DNA of 64,000 bases from Pseudomonas mendocina (GTDB taxonomy: Bacteria; Pseudomonadota; Gammaproteobacteria; Pseudomonadales; Pseudomonadaceae), in assembly GCF_900636545.1 (NCBI RefSeq), contig NZ_LR134290.1, forward strand, positions 5,128,838 through 5,192,837, given 5' to 3'. The notes beneath the pieces are model-generated. The model saw only the letters and a list, made by a program, of their open reading frames with translations, was not told where the DNA came from and made no database searches. Shown piece after piece: positions 44,089 to 59,400 of the stretch. The translations under genes and the position numbers were made by a program. Each line of letters opens with the position of its first letter. Positions within the stretch are counted from its first letter, which is position 1.

Positions 44089-44859
44089 TTAGTTTTCCAG
44101 CGGCGCGAGGATCAGCTGGATGCCGCGCGCGCGTATCTGTTCGGCAGCCTGGGTATCCAGGCGCTCGTCGGTAATCAGGGTATGGACGCTGCCCCAGGGC
44201 AGTTCCAGATTGGGAATACGCCGGCCGATCTTGTCGCTCTCGACCATGACGATGACCTCGCGAGCCACCTCGGCCATCACCCGCGAAAGCCCGAGCAGCT
44301 CGTTGAAGGTGGTGGTGCCACGCTCGAGGTCGATGCCGTCGGCGCCGATGAACAACTGATCGAAGTCGTAGGAACGCAGCACCTGCTCGGCCACTTGGCC
44401 CTGGAAGGATTCCGAATGCGGATCCCAGGTACCGCCGGTCATCAGTAGCACCGGCTCGTGTTCGATATCGCGCAGGGCGTTGGCCACATTGAGTGAGTTG
44501 GTCATCACTACCAGCCCAGGCTTGTAGCCAAGCTGCGGAATCATCGCCGCCGTGGTGGTACCGCTGTCGATGATGATCCGCGCGTGCTCGCGAATGCGCG
44601 CCACACCGGCACGGGCAATCGCATGCTTGTATGGGGAGACGGACTGTGTCGGCTCGCTGAACAGCTCTTGCGGCACCGGCACGGCACCGCCGTAGCGACG
44701 CAATAGCAGGCCGTTCTTTTCCAGCGCAGCGAGATCCTTGCGGATGGTCACTTCACTGGTGGCGAAGTGCTGCGCCAAAGCGTCGACACTGACCTCGCCC
44801 TGCTCGGCGAGCAAGGCGAGGATGGTATGACGACGTTGCGGCGTGTTGCGCTTCGACAT
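44089..44859 (-). CDS. glmR: DeoR-family regulator of amino-sugar genes
   Basis: 256 residues from ATG 44859 ([21 protein letters not shown]). N-terminal DeoR helix-turn-helix ([37 protein letters not shown], residues about 22-58, key motif SEVTIRKDL) and a C-terminal sugar-phosphate sensor domain with [41 protein letters not shown] and [11 protein letters not shown]. In pseudomonads the DeoR gene next to glmS is named glmR and regulates glmS. It is ten bases upstream of glmS in the same direction. Confidence 0.9.
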   Translation of the reverse strand: MSKRNTPQRRHTILALLAEQGEVSVDALAQHFATSEVTIRKDLAALEKNGLLLRRYGGAVPVPQELFSEPTQSVSPYKHAIARAGVARIREHARIIIDSGTTTAAMIPQLGYKPGLVVMTNSLNVANALRDIEHEPVLLMTGGTWDPHSESFQGQVAEQVLRSYDFDQLFIGADGIDLERGTTTFNELLGLSRVMAEVAREVIVMVESDKIGRRIPNLELPWGSVHTLITDERLDTQAAEQIRARGIQLILAPLEN

Positions 44860-44932
44860 GATTAAGTTTCGATTCGAAAGATAATGGCGCAAATCAAAAC
44901 ATATGATCGAAAGGCCCGCAAGCGTCCACCGG

Positions 44933-45544
44933 TCAGTTCAGCGTCAGTTTGACCCCGAAACCGACCAGGCACAGCCCCGCCAACTTCTCAAGGCCACGCG
45001 CAATGCGCGGGTTGGCGCGCATGCGCTCGGCGAGAAAGTGCGTCAGCAGTACGACGAGCAAGCCGTAGAGAAAGGTCAGCAGCATGATGGTCACGGCCAT
45101 GAAACCGAACGTAATCAAGCCCTGATGTCTTTGCGGGTCGATGAACAACGGGAAGAAGGCCATGTAGAAGATGATGGCCTTGGGATTGAAGACCGTGATC
45201 ACCAGGGTTTGCCACAGATACTGGCGCGGCTTGATCTCCAGCGTCGGCGCTGCACCGGGTTTGGCCAGGATCATGCGCAGCCCCAGATAGACCAGATAGG
45301 CTGCACCGAGCCACTGCACCATATGAAAAGCCGCCGGATAGGCTTTCAGCAGCGCGGCAACACCGGCCACCGCCAGCCACAGCAGCACCTGGTCACCGAA
45401 GATGATGCCGAAGGTCGAGGCCAGTCCACCGCGAATGCCACCCTTGCCGGTGGACAGGATCAACGCCAGGTTGCCAGGCCCTGGAATGGCCAACAGGATG
45501 ATGAAAGCTACAACGAAGGCAGCGTAATCCGTCACACCGAACAT
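44933..45544 (-). CDS. LysE-family exporter
   Basis: 203 residues from ATG 45544, preceded by GGAGGGG. LysE signature LLAIPGPGNLALILSTGKGGIRGG and the fourth-segment loop VFNPKAIIFYMAFFPLFIDP. Six hydrophobic segments; inner-membrane exporter of small metabolites. It sits between glmU and glmR with 76- and 73-base gaps, an insertion into an otherwise conserved run, so it may simply share the direction of transcription. It is the third LysE-type gene in this window and distinct from those at 10587 and 12292. Confidence 0.87.
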   Translation of the reverse strand: MFGVTDYAAFVVAFIILLAIPGPGNLALILSTGKGGIRGGLASTFGIIFGDQVLLWLAVAGVAALLKAYPAAFHMVQWLGAAYLVYLGLRMILAKPGAAPTLEIKPRQYLWQTLVITVFNPKAIIFYMAFFPLFIDPQRHQGLITFGFMAVTIMLLTFLYGLLVVLLTHFLAERMRANPRIARGLEKLAGLCLVGFGVKLTLN

Positions 45545-45620
45545 TCCAGACCCCTCCAGCAATGTTATCCACAGCCCTATCGCCTCAAGTCGCACTCGCA
45601 GCCTTAGGCAAGCCAGGCAC

Positions 45621-46979
45621 TCACTTCTTGGTCGGCCGCTTCCAACCTTCGATATTACGCTGCTTGGCGCGGCCGACGGCCAGCGTATCTGCCGGCACAT
45701 CGCTGGTCACCACCGAACCGGCGCCTGTCGTGGCCCGGTCGCCAAGGTTGACCGGCGCCACCAGCGCGCTATTGGAACCGATGAACACGTCCTCACCCAT
45801 GACGGTGCGGAATTTGTTGGCGCCATCGTAGTTGCAGGTGATGGTGCCGGCACCGATATTGGTACGGGCGCCAATCTCGGCATCGCCCAGGTAACTCAGG
45901 TGACCAGCCTTGGCGCCTTCGCCCATTACTGCGTTCTTCAGCTCCACGAAGTTACCCACATGGGCCTTGGCGCCCAGCTTGGTGCCCGGGCGCAGGCGTG
46001 CGAACGGGCCGCAATCGGCGCCCTCGCCCATCTCCGCACCGTCCAGGTGGCTGTTGGCCTTGACGATGGCGCCCTTGCGCAGCACCGAGTCCTTGATCAC
46101 GCAGTTGGGACCGATCTGCACATCATCTTCGATGACCACCTTGCCTTCGAGGATGACGTTGATGTCGATGGTAACGTCGCGGCCGACGCTCACCTGACCG
46201 CGCACGTCGAAGCGATGCGGGTCGCGCAGGGTGACGCCCTGGGCCATCAGGCGGCGAGCCATGCGCTGCTGGTAATGACATTCGAGCTGCGCGAGCTGGA
46301 TGCGGTCGTTGGCGCCGAGCACTTCCATTTCGTCGCTGGCACGTTCGGTGGCCACGGTCAGGCCATCGGCGACGGCCATGGCGATCACGTCGGTCAGGTA
46401 GTACTCGCCCTGGGCGTTGCTGTTGGACAGACGGCCCAACCAGTCGGCCAGGCGCTTACCGGGCACGGCAAGGATGCCGGTATTGCCTTCGCGGATCTGC
46501 CGCTGCGCTTCGCTGGCATCCTTGTGCTCGACGATGGCCTGCACCACGCCTTGCTCGTTGCGCACAATACGACCGTAGCCCGTCGGGTCGGCCAAGTCGA
46601 CAGTAAGCAGACCCAGTTGATCGTCGCTGACCAGGGCCAGCAAACGCTCGAGGGTTGCGGTCTCGATCAGCGGCACATCGCCGTAGAGGATTAGCACGCG
46701 CTCGGCACTGAGCTGCGGCAAAGCCTGAGCCACGGCGTGACCGGTACCGAGCTGCTCGGCCTGGATGACGAAATTGAGATCGTCGGCGGCCAGGCGCTCG
46801 CGAACCTTTTCAGCGCCGTGCCCGATCACCACCTGGATGCTGCCGGGCTGCAGGCTGCGCGCGGTGTCGATGACGTGGCCGAGCATGGGCTTGTCTGCCA
46901 CCGGGTGCAGCACCTTGGGCAGGGCGGAACGCATGCGGGTGCCTTGACCGGCAGCGAGGATGACGATATCGAGCGACAT
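45621..46979 (-). CDS. glmU: bifunctional GlcNAc-1-P uridyltransferase / GlcN-1-P acetyltransferase
   Basis: 452 residues from ATG 46979. The N-terminal uridyltransferase has [28 protein letters not shown] and NTGILAVPG. From about residue 250 a left-handed beta-helix of hexapeptide repeats follows ([30 protein letters not shown] in part), with the acetyltransferase segment [23 protein letters not shown] and the tail [11 protein letters not shown]. It makes UDP-GlcNAc for peptidoglycan and LPS. Separated from atpC by a strong terminator. Confidence 0.97.
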   Translation of the reverse strand: MSLDIVILAAGQGTRMRSALPKVLHPVADKPMLGHVIDTARSLQPGSIQVVIGHGAEKVRERLAADDLNFVIQAEQLGTGHAVAQALPQLSAERVLILYGDVPLIETATLERLLALVSDDQLGLLTVDLADPTGYGRIVRNEQGVVQAIVEHKDASEAQRQIREGNTGILAVPGKRLADWLGRLSNSNAQGEYYLTDVIAMAVADGLTVATERASDEMEVLGANDRIQLAQLECHYQQRMARRLMAQGVTLRDPHRFDVRGQVSVGRDVTIDINVILEGKVVIEDDVQIGPNCVIKDSVLRKGAIVKANSHLDGAEMGEGADCGPFARLRPGTKLGAKAHVGNFVELKNAVMGEGAKAGHLSYLGDAEIGARTNIGAGTITCNYDGANKFRTVMGEDVFIGSNSALVAPVNLGDRATTGAGSVVTSDVPADTLAVGRAKQRNIEGWKRPTKK

Positions 46980-47035
46980 GAACGAAGATTCCTTGGCGAC
47001 CACCGGCACGCAGGGTGCCAGCAGAATCAAACGAC

Positions 47036-47069
47036 AGAAAAAGAAAAAGGGTAGCCAAGGCTACCCTTT
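47036..47069 (-). terminator. intrinsic terminator of the atp operon
   Basis: AAAGGGTAGCC (47046-47056) and GGCTACCCTTT (47059-47069) form an 11-base stem. On the minus strand it is followed by TTTCTTTTTC, a clear T-tract. It lies 27 bases beyond the atpC stop and before glmU. Confidence 0.92.
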
Positions 47070-47096
47070 CTCGAACCACGGTTGAAGCAGGCTGCC

Positions 47097-47522
47097 TTAG
47101 CCGCCGAACTTCTTGCGCAGTTGCTGGACGGTACGCAGCTGGGCTGCGACTTCGGCCAGGTGAGCGGCGGCGGAACTGTAGTTGAACTCAGAACCCTGCT
47201 CGCTCAGCGCTTTCTCGGCGGCCTTGAGGGCCTCCTGAGCAGCGGCTTCGTCGATGTCGCTGGCACGTTGCACAGTGTCGGCGAGAACCTTGACCATGTT
47301 CGGCTGCACTTCGAGGAAACCACCGGAGATGTAGAACACCTCGTCTTCGCCACCCTGCTTGATCAGGCGGATCGGACCCGGTTTCAGGTCAGTGATCAGC
47401 GGTGCGTGGCCCGGAGCGATACCCAGATCACCCAGGTTGCCGTGCGCAATCACCATCTCTACCAGGCCGGAGAAGATCTCCGCTTCCGCGCTGACGATAT
47501 CGCAATGGACTGTCATAGCCAT
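47097..47522 (-). CDS. atpC: F1Fo ATP synthase epsilon subunit
   Basis: 141 residues from ATG 47522 (GAGG seven bases upstream). Central-stalk regulator of F1. N-terminal beta sandwich ([56 protein letters not shown]) and two C-terminal helices ([31 protein letters not shown]) that can inhibit ATP hydrolysis. Last gene of the atp operon, before a strong terminator. An exact DnaA nonamer lies in the atpD-atpC gap (47560-47568). Confidence 0.97.
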   Translation of the reverse strand: MAMTVHCDIVSAEAEIFSGLVEMVIAHGNLGDLGIAPGHAPLITDLKPGPIRLIKQGGEDEVFYISGGFLEVQPNMVKVLADTVQRASDIDEAAAQEALKAAEKALSEQGSEFNYSSAAAHLAEVAAQLRTVQQLRKKFGG

Positions 47523-47602
47523 ACGCTTGCCTCAGGTTGCAGGCTGTGGACAACCGCAGTTATCCACAAACCTGATGCGCCCGTTGCCAGGCGCATGGGT
47601 GA

Positions 47603-49009
<1,407 letters not shown>

Positions 49010-49870
49010 TTAAACCGCGGCAGCGCCGCCGACGATTTCCGAAATCTCTTGGGTGATCGCTGCCTGACGCGCCTTGTTGTAAATCAGCTGCAGGTCTTTG
49101 ATGAGCTGGCCAGCGTTATCGGTGGCGTTCTTCATCGCGATCATCCGCGCAGCCTGCTCGGCCGCACTGTTCTCGACCACTGCCTGGTACACCTGCGATT
49201 CGACGTAACGAACCATCAGGCCATCGAGCAGTTCCTTGGCATCGGGCTCGTACAGATAGTCCCAGTGATGCTTGAGGTCTTGATCCGGATCGGCCACCAG
49301 CGGAACCAACTGCTCCACTGTAGGCTTCTGCGTCATGGTATTGATGAACTTGTTCGAGACCACGGACAGACGGTCGATACGTCCCTCGAGGTAAGCGTCG
49401 AGCATGACCTTGACACTACCGATCAGGTCGTTGATCGACGGCTCTTCACCGAGGTGGCTGATCGCAGCGACGACATTGCCACCAAAGTTGCGGAAGAATG
49501 CCGCACCTTTGGAGCCAATCACGCAGAGATCGATCTCCACGCCTTGCTCGCGATCTTTCGCCATGTCCTTGACCAGGGCCTTGAACAAGTTGGTGTTCAA
49601 GCCACCGCACAGACCACGGTCACTGCTCACCACCACATAACCGGCACGCTTCACAGGGCGCTCGATCATGAAGGGATGGCGGTACTCCGGGTTGGCGTTG
49701 GCCAGATGACCAATCACCTGGCGGATACGCTCCGCGTAGGGACGGCTAGCTGCCATGCGCTGTTGAGCCTTGCGCATTTTGCTGACCGCCACTTTTTCCA
49801 TGGCGCTGGTGATCTTCTGCGTGCTTTTGATGCTCGCAATCTTGCTGCGAATCTCTTTTGCGCCTGCCAT
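49010..49870 (-). CDS. atpG: F1Fo ATP synthase gamma subunit
   Basis: 286 residues. Rotating central shaft of F1. The N-terminal coiled helix [28 protein letters not shown] (first 28 residues, key [15 protein letters not shown]), [18 protein letters not shown] and the C-terminal helix [32 protein letters not shown] are diagnostic. It follows atpA by 50 bases that hold a 9-base-stem hairpin (49893-49914). Confidence 0.98.
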   Translation of the reverse strand: MAGAKEIRSKIASIKSTQKITSAMEKVAVSKMRKAQQRMAASRPYAERIRQVIGHLANANPEYRHPFMIERPVKRAGYVVVSSDRGLCGGLNTNLFKALVKDMAKDREQGVEIDLCVIGSKGAAFFRNFGGNVVAAISHLGEEPSINDLIGSVKVMLDAYLEGRIDRLSVVSNKFINTMTQKPTVEQLVPLVADPDQDLKHHWDYLYEPDAKELLDGLMVRYVESQVYQAVVENSAAEQAARMIAMKNATDNAGQLIKDLQLIYNKARQAAITQEISEIVGGAAAV

Positions 49871-49892
49871 TTCACACCTATCGGGTTAGCAG

Positions 49893-49914
49893 GCGGGCGT
49901 CTTGCGACGCCCGC
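49893..49914 (-). other. intercistronic hairpin between atpA and atpG
   Basis: GCGGGCGTC-TTGC-GACGCCCGC (plus strand), a perfect 9-base stem with a four-base loop and no T-tract. In a polycistronic message it may tune mRNA stability or relative subunit yield rather than end transcription. A similar hairpin lies between atpB and atpE. Confidence 0.7.
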
Positions 49915-49920
49915 TGCGGC

Positions 49921-51465
<1,545 letters not shown>

Positions 51466-51486
51466 AGCTCTGCTGCCCCTTCAAAC

Positions 51487-52023
51487 TCAAGATTTCAATG
51501 CTTCGGCTAGTTTCGCGAGCTTGCCGCGAACAGAGCCATCGATTACCAGGTCGCCGGCGCGGATCAGTACACCACCGATCAGGGTGGCATCTTCCGCGGC
51601 GTGCAGACGCACTTCTCGGCCGAGCCGTGCACTGAGAACCTTGGCGAGTTTGTCTTGCTGTTCATCGCTCAATGCGAAGGCACTGGTGACATCCACGTCG
51701 ATCGACTTCTCTTGCTCGGCCTTGTACAGCTCGAACAGGGCGAAGATATCCGGCAACAGGGCCAGACGGTCGTTCTCGGCGATAACGCGGATGAAGTTCT
51801 GTGCCTGGGCGTCGAACTTGTCACCACACACCTCGTTGAAGGTGGTGGCCTTTTCTGTACTCGTCAGACGCGGGGCCTTGAGCACGCGCTGCATGGTGTC
51901 GTCGAGCGACACCGCCGCAGCCAGGCCGAGCATGGCTGACCAATTGGCCAGTTGCTGGTGGGCCTGGGCGTGCTCGAAGGCAGCCTTAGCGTAAGGTCGG
52001 GCCAGCGTGGTCAGTTCTGCCAT
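51487..52023 (-). CDS. atpH: F1Fo ATP synthase delta subunit
   Basis: 178 residues. Peripheral-stalk protein joining F1 to subunit b. N-terminal helical domain ([20 protein letters not shown]) and the C-terminal signature [35 protein letters not shown] (residues about 133-167; key [19 protein letters not shown]). Fourteen bases after atpF in the operon. Confidence 0.97.
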   Translation of the reverse strand: MAELTTLARPYAKAAFEHAQAHQQLANWSAMLGLAAAVSLDDTMQRVLKAPRLTSTEKATTFNEVCGDKFDAQAQNFIRVIAENDRLALLPDIFALFELYKAEQEKSIDVDVTSAFALSDEQQDKLAKVLSARLGREVRLHAAEDATLIGGVLIRAGDLVIDGSVRGKLAKLAEALKS

Positions 52024-52037
52024 GATCGCGCCCTCGC

Positions 52038-52508
52038 TTAAATTTCGGCTGCCAGTTTGTTAACCAGCTCCGCATGCGCGTTTTGGTCGATGGATGCGCC
52101 CAGGATCTTCTCCGCACCGCTGACTGCCAGGCTACCCACTTGGGCGCGCAGGGTGTCTTTGATGCCGTTGATTTCCTGTTCGATCTCGGCCTGAGCCTGA
52201 GCCTTCACGCGGTCAGCTTCGACACGGGCCTGATCACGGGCTTCGTCGACGATCTGAGCAGCACGCTTATTGGCTTGCTCGATGATTTCGGCAGCCTGCC
52301 CTTTGGCTTCGCGCAGTTGCTGGGCCACTTTCTCGTGGGCCAGCTCCAGGTCACGAGCCGCGCGGTTGGCAGCGTCCAAGCCGTCTGCGATCTTCTTCTG
52401 ACGTTCCTGCAAAGCCGTAATGACCGGAGGCCATACGAACTTCATGCAGAACAGCACGAAGATGAAGAAGGCAACGGACTGGCCTATCAGGGTTGCATTA
52501 ATGTTCAC
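52038..52508 (-). CDS. atpF: F1Fo ATP synthase subunit b
   Basis: 156 residues. One N-terminal membrane helix ([23 protein letters not shown]) followed by a long charged coiled-coil ([46 protein letters not shown]) that forms the outer stalk as a dimer. Typical length. Between atpE and atpH. Confidence 0.97.
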   Translation of the reverse strand: MNINATLIGQSVAFFIFVLFCMKFVWPPVITALQERQKKIADGLDAANRAARDLELAHEKVAQQLREAKGQAAEIIEQANKRAAQIVDEARDQARVEADRVKAQAQAEIEQEINGIKDTLRAQVGSLAVSGAEKILGASIDQNAHAELVNKLAAEI

Positions 52509-52564
52509 GCCAACACCTCGCTCGTTCGTTGTCCGTCACACCAATTCACTCGAAAACGAGTGAA

Positions 52565-52888
<324 letters not shown>

Positions 52889-52933
52889 TTACAGCATCCC
52901 TCATGCCCGCAGGCAGTAAGGGCTTGTCCTGGC

Positions 52934-52955
52934 CGGCACCGCCTGAGCGGTGCCG
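52934..52955 (-). other. intercistronic hairpin between atpB and atpE
   Basis: CGGCACCGC-CTGA-GCGGTGCCG, a perfect 9-base stem with four-base loop and no T-tract, in the 152-base atpB-atpE gap. Likely an mRNA processing or stability element, since subunit c is needed in many copies. Otherwise the gap shows only the atpE ribosome site. Confidence 0.7.
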
Positions 52956-52974
52956 AGGAACCTCACTGACAGCC

Positions 52975-54263
<1,289 letters not shown>

Positions 54264-54422
54264 CAACTGATGTCCTCGACTATCGACCGCTTTAACTCAA
54301 TGAATTGGCATAAAAAGTGCCAACAAAATTGCGCGCAGAGTATAGGGGGCGTATGCCCCCCATTCAACTGCCAGGTAGTGTTTTCCGACCATGCGCTACA
54401 CGGCCAGATGTGCCGAATTGTT

Positions 54423-55292
54423 TCAGCGGATATGGGCGAGCACGCCCTGCAATTCGTCGAGGGAGTTGTAGCGAATGACCAGTTGGCCTTTGCCCTTGGC
54501 ACCGTGTTTTATCTGCACCGGCGAGCCCAGACGCTCTGCCAGGCGCTGTTCCAGGCGGCTGATGTCAGGATCGGTCTTGGCTTTGACAGGAGTCGGTTTG
54601 GCGGAGAGCCACTGGCGAACCAGGGCCTCGGTCTGACGAACCGTGAGGCCACGTGCGACAACGTGTCGCGCAGCTTCAACCTGCTGTTCGAGGGGCAAAC
54701 CGAGCAATGCGCGGGCATGACCCATTTCCAGATCACCATGGGCGAGCAGCGTCTTGATCTCCTCGGGCAGGGCGATCAGGCGCAGCAGGTTGGTGATGGT
54801 GACGCGAGATTTGCCAACGGCATCGGCGACCTGCTGCTGGGTCAGTTCGAATTCCTGCTGCAGGCGCTGCAGGGCCACGGCTTCCTCGATCGGGTTGAGG
54901 TCCTCGCGTTGGATATTCTCGATCAGCGCCATGGCGATAGCGGCTTCATCCGGCAGCTCGCGAACCATGGCCGGGATCTTGTCCTGGCCGGCCAGTTGGC
55001 TGGCACGCCAGCGCCGTTCACCGGCAACGATCTCGAAACGGCCGTTGCCGATGGGACGCAGCACGATGGGTTGCATCACGCCCTGGGCACGGATCGAAGC
55101 GGCGAGTTCTTCTAGGGCGGTCTGGTCCATGTCACGACGCGGCTGGTACTTGCCACGCTGGATCAGCTCCAGCGGCACGTATTGCAGTTCGCGGGTGTCG
55201 ACCTGGGCGGCCTCTTCCTGCAGTGCGCTGACGGTGTTGCCACCGAGCAGGGCGTCCAGGCCGCGGCCCAGACCTCGTTTCTTCGCAGCCAT
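54423..55292 (-). CDS. parB: chromosome partitioning protein ParB
   Basis: 289 residues. CTP-dependent clamp that loads at parS and spreads. N-terminal KKRGLGRGLDALLGG, the CTP/ParB motif ERRWRASQLAG (GERRWRA), helix-turn-helix ELTQQQVADAVGKSRVTITNLLRLI, and a C-terminal dimerisation domain (KHGAKGKGQLVIRYNSLDELQGVL). Eleven bases after parA. A matching perfect parS palindrome lies at 37687 in cobW. Confidence 0.97.
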   Translation of the reverse strand: MAAKKRGLGRGLDALLGGNTVSALQEEAAQVDTRELQYVPLELIQRGKYQPRRDMDQTALEELAASIRAQGVMQPIVLRPIGNGRFEIVAGERRWRASQLAGQDKIPAMVRELPDEAAIAMALIENIQREDLNPIEEAVALQRLQQEFELTQQQVADAVGKSRVTITNLLRLIALPEEIKTLLAHGDLEMGHARALLGLPLEQQVEAARHVVARGLTVRQTEALVRQWLSAKPTPVKAKTDPDISRLEQRLAERLGSPVQIKHGAKGKGQLVIRYNSLDELQGVLAHIR

Positions 55293-55303
55293 GCGGATGT
55301 TCC

Positions 55304-56092
55304 TTAAGCGGTAGCGGTTTTCGCGGCGGCGCGCTGGCGGCGCACCAGCTCGCCGGCCAGGGCCAGGTAGGCGATGGCACCACGGGATTGTTTGTCGTAG
55401 ACCAGCGCCGGCATACCGAAACTCGGCGCCTCGGCCAGGCGCACGTTGCGCGGGATCACGGCGTCATACAGCTTGTCGCCGAAGTGCTGCTTGAGCTGGG
55501 CGCTGACATCGTTGGTCAGGCTGATGCGCGGGTCGTACATGGTACGCAGCAGACCTTCGATCTGCAGCTTAGGATTGAGCAACTGGCCGATGCGCTGGAT
55601 GCTGTTGACCAGGTCGCTCAAGCCCTCGAGCGCGTAGTACTCGCACTGCATGGGGATGATCACGCCGTCGGCAGCGACCAGGGCGTTGATGGTCAGCATG
55701 TTCAGCGACGGCGGGCAATCGATGAGGATGTAGTCGTAGTTCTCGCGGATAGGCGCCAGAGCGTAACGCAGGCGGCTCTCCTTCATCTTCATTTCCAGCA
55801 GCGCGACTTCGGCGGCCGTCAGGTCACGGTTGGCCGGCAGCAGCTGATAACCACCGTGCTCGGAGAACTGCATGGCCTGGCTCAGGTCGCACTCGCCGAT
55901 CAGCACGTCGTAGATCGAGTGCTCGAGGCCGTGCTTGTCGACGCCGCTGCCCATGGTCGCGTTGCCCTGCGGGTCGAGGTCGATCAGCAACACGCGGCGC
56001 TTGGTCGCCACCAGTGAAGCGGCCAGGTTGATGCACGTCGTGGTCTTGCCCACGCCGCCTTTCTGATTGGCGATCGCGAATACCTTGGCCAT
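55304..56092 (-). CDS. parA: chromosome partitioning ATPase ParA (Soj)
   Basis: 262 residues. Deviant Walker A ANQKGGVGKTTTCINLAASL, Walker A' DLDPQGNATMG, Walker B YILIDCPPSLNMLTINAL. Binds DNA as an ATP dimer and moves ParB-parS complexes during origin segregation. Typical chromosomal ParA without an N-terminal DNA-binding extension. Between rsmG (12 bases) and parB (11 bases), the usual arrangement. Confidence 0.97.
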   Translation of the reverse strand: MAKVFAIANQKGGVGKTTTCINLAASLVATKRRVLLIDLDPQGNATMGSGVDKHGLEHSIYDVLIGECDLSQAMQFSEHGGYQLLPANRDLTAAEVALLEMKMKESRLRYALAPIRENYDYILIDCPPSLNMLTINALVAADGVIIPMQCEYYALEGLSDLVNSIQRIGQLLNPKLQIEGLLRTMYDPRISLTNDVSAQLKQHFGDKLYDAVIPRNVRLAEAPSFGMPALVYDKQSRGAIAYLALAGELVRRQRAAAKTATA

Positions 56093-56104
56093 CTTCCTTC
56101 CCCC

Positions 56105-56748
56105 TTAGACCGAGCGACGCAGTATCAACAGATGGCGCTGGCCTTGGCAACCGGGAACCCGCAGCACATGGGTGGCACTGAGACGGAAGTCCGCCGGCAG
56201 CGCCTGCAGCTCGTCATCCGGGTGCACACCCTTCATCGCCAGCCACTGGGTGTCGGCATTGCCCAGGTGGCGTGTCCAGTTGCTGAAGTCTTCGAGACTG
56301 CTGAAAGCCCGCGAACTGATGCCATCGAACGGCTGCTCCGGTCGGTACGCTTCAACCCGGTTGTGGACAACCTCAAGGTTGGCGAGTTTCAGCTCCAGCT
56401 TCACCTGAACGAGAAAGCGGGTCTTCTTGCCATTGGAGTCGAGCAGGGTGAAACGCCGCTCGGGGAACATGATCGCCAACGGCACGCCGGGCATGCCGCC
56501 GCCACTGCCGACATCCAGCCAGTTGTCCCCACGCTCACCCACGAACGGCACCACCGACAGGCTGTCGAGCAGATGGCGCGAGACCATCTCGTCGGGGTCG
56601 CGCACGGCGGTGAGGTTGTAGGCCTTGTTCCACTTGATCAGCAGGCCCAGGTAGGCGAGCAGTTGTTCCTGCTGTTGGGCGCTGAGCTCGATACCGAGTT
56701 CGCGGGCACCCTGCAGCAGTTCTTCGGCGTGACGCTGAGTGACCGACA

Positions 56749-56749
<1 letters not shown>
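56105..56749 (-). CDS. rsmG: 16S rRNA (guanine527-N7)-methyltransferase
   Basis: 214 residues. SAM-dependent methylation of G527 in 16S rRNA. SAM motif [20 protein letters not shown] near residue 75, then [18 protein letters not shown] and [12 protein letters not shown]. Loss of it gives low-level streptomycin resistance in several bacteria. Its ATG shares one base with the mnmG stop (TGATG), so it is translated together with mnmG; an mnmG-rsmG pair next to parA is standard. Confidence 0.96.
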
Positions 56750-58641
<1,892 letters not shown>

Positions 58642-59400
58642 CACGCACCTCGTGCCTGTTGAGAAGGGGGTCTGAAAGAAAGGCGGCAAGTATAGGGACT
58701 TCAGCCTCCTGAATGAAGCCTTCTGCACAAAAAATAGCCAATCTAATGGCACTGCCCTGCCTCATCGACCTCTTTACCTGATCACTCTCTTACCCATGAG
58801 AAATACGCTCAGGCTTATAAAGAATAGAAAGAGAGAATTTTTATAAAGCTTGTTCTTTATGTTTATGTATAGAGCTAGGCGTTTCTGTGGATAACACGCT
58901 ATAGGTCACGTCCTGTCTGATGTACAGAGAATGATAAGGCTGTGCCGTTCCTGCTGGGTTCCGCTGAGAAAGCTGCTGAACCACTGTGGATGTAAGTGCT
59001 GGTTACCCACAGCCGTGGTTACGCCCAGCTTTGTCATAGGGTTATAGGCAGGGTTTATGGGCGGTTTTCCACAGGGTTTATTTACGCCTGAATAACTCAA
59101 AAGCGCGGAAAATAGCGTTCGCTTGGGTCAGTGCAGTATTGCTGTAGGAGCGGCTTCAGCCGTGATGGCGGCCTGGCACAGTTCGAGGGTTCGCTGTATG
59201 CGAATAGAGCTCGCCGCTAAAGCGCCTCCCACAGCCATCTGTGCGTGTTCGTAGCAATCCGGGACGTGTAGCACCGTGACCTTGTGAGGGAGCCGCTGGG
59301 CGCCACCGCGACAAGGTCACGCGCTGTGGATAACACAGCGCGACCGGTATCGTTGCGATGCCGGACTACAGGAGTGCCGCGTGTGGACCCAGTGAGTGGA
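58642..59400. other. 759-base gene-free region with origin-like features, REP element and nested inverted repeats
   Basis: No gene is seen. 58824-58871 is AT-rich (starting ATAGAAAGAGAG, ending GTTTATGTA) and resembles the block at 63600-63646 by the rpmH origin. Exact DnaA nonamers lie at 58886-58894 and 59325-59333; one-mismatch copies at 58985, 59003 and 59065. A REP-type element spans 59141-59235 (arms GCTGTAGGAGCGGCTTCAGC and GCTAAAGCGCCTCCCACAGC). From 59275 to 59341 two stacked inverted repeats occur, the second enclosing a DnaA nonamer. The mnmG promoter must also lie here. Confidence 0.75.
59275..59341. repeat. two adjacent perfect inverted repeats, one built around a DnaA nonamer
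   Basis: CGTGACCTTGT (59275-59285) and ACAAGGTCACG (59311-59321) form an 11-base stem; immediately adjoining, GCGCTGTG-GATAA-CACAGCGC (59321-59341) is an 8-base stem with a five-base loop. The nonamer TGTGGATAA straddles the second stem and loop (59325-59333). Spacing and perfection suggest a structured site rather than chance. Confidence 0.7.

Noticed and set aside
42312-44174. 620-codon frame opposite glmS
   Set aside because: Pure antisense of glmS; no recognisable domain.
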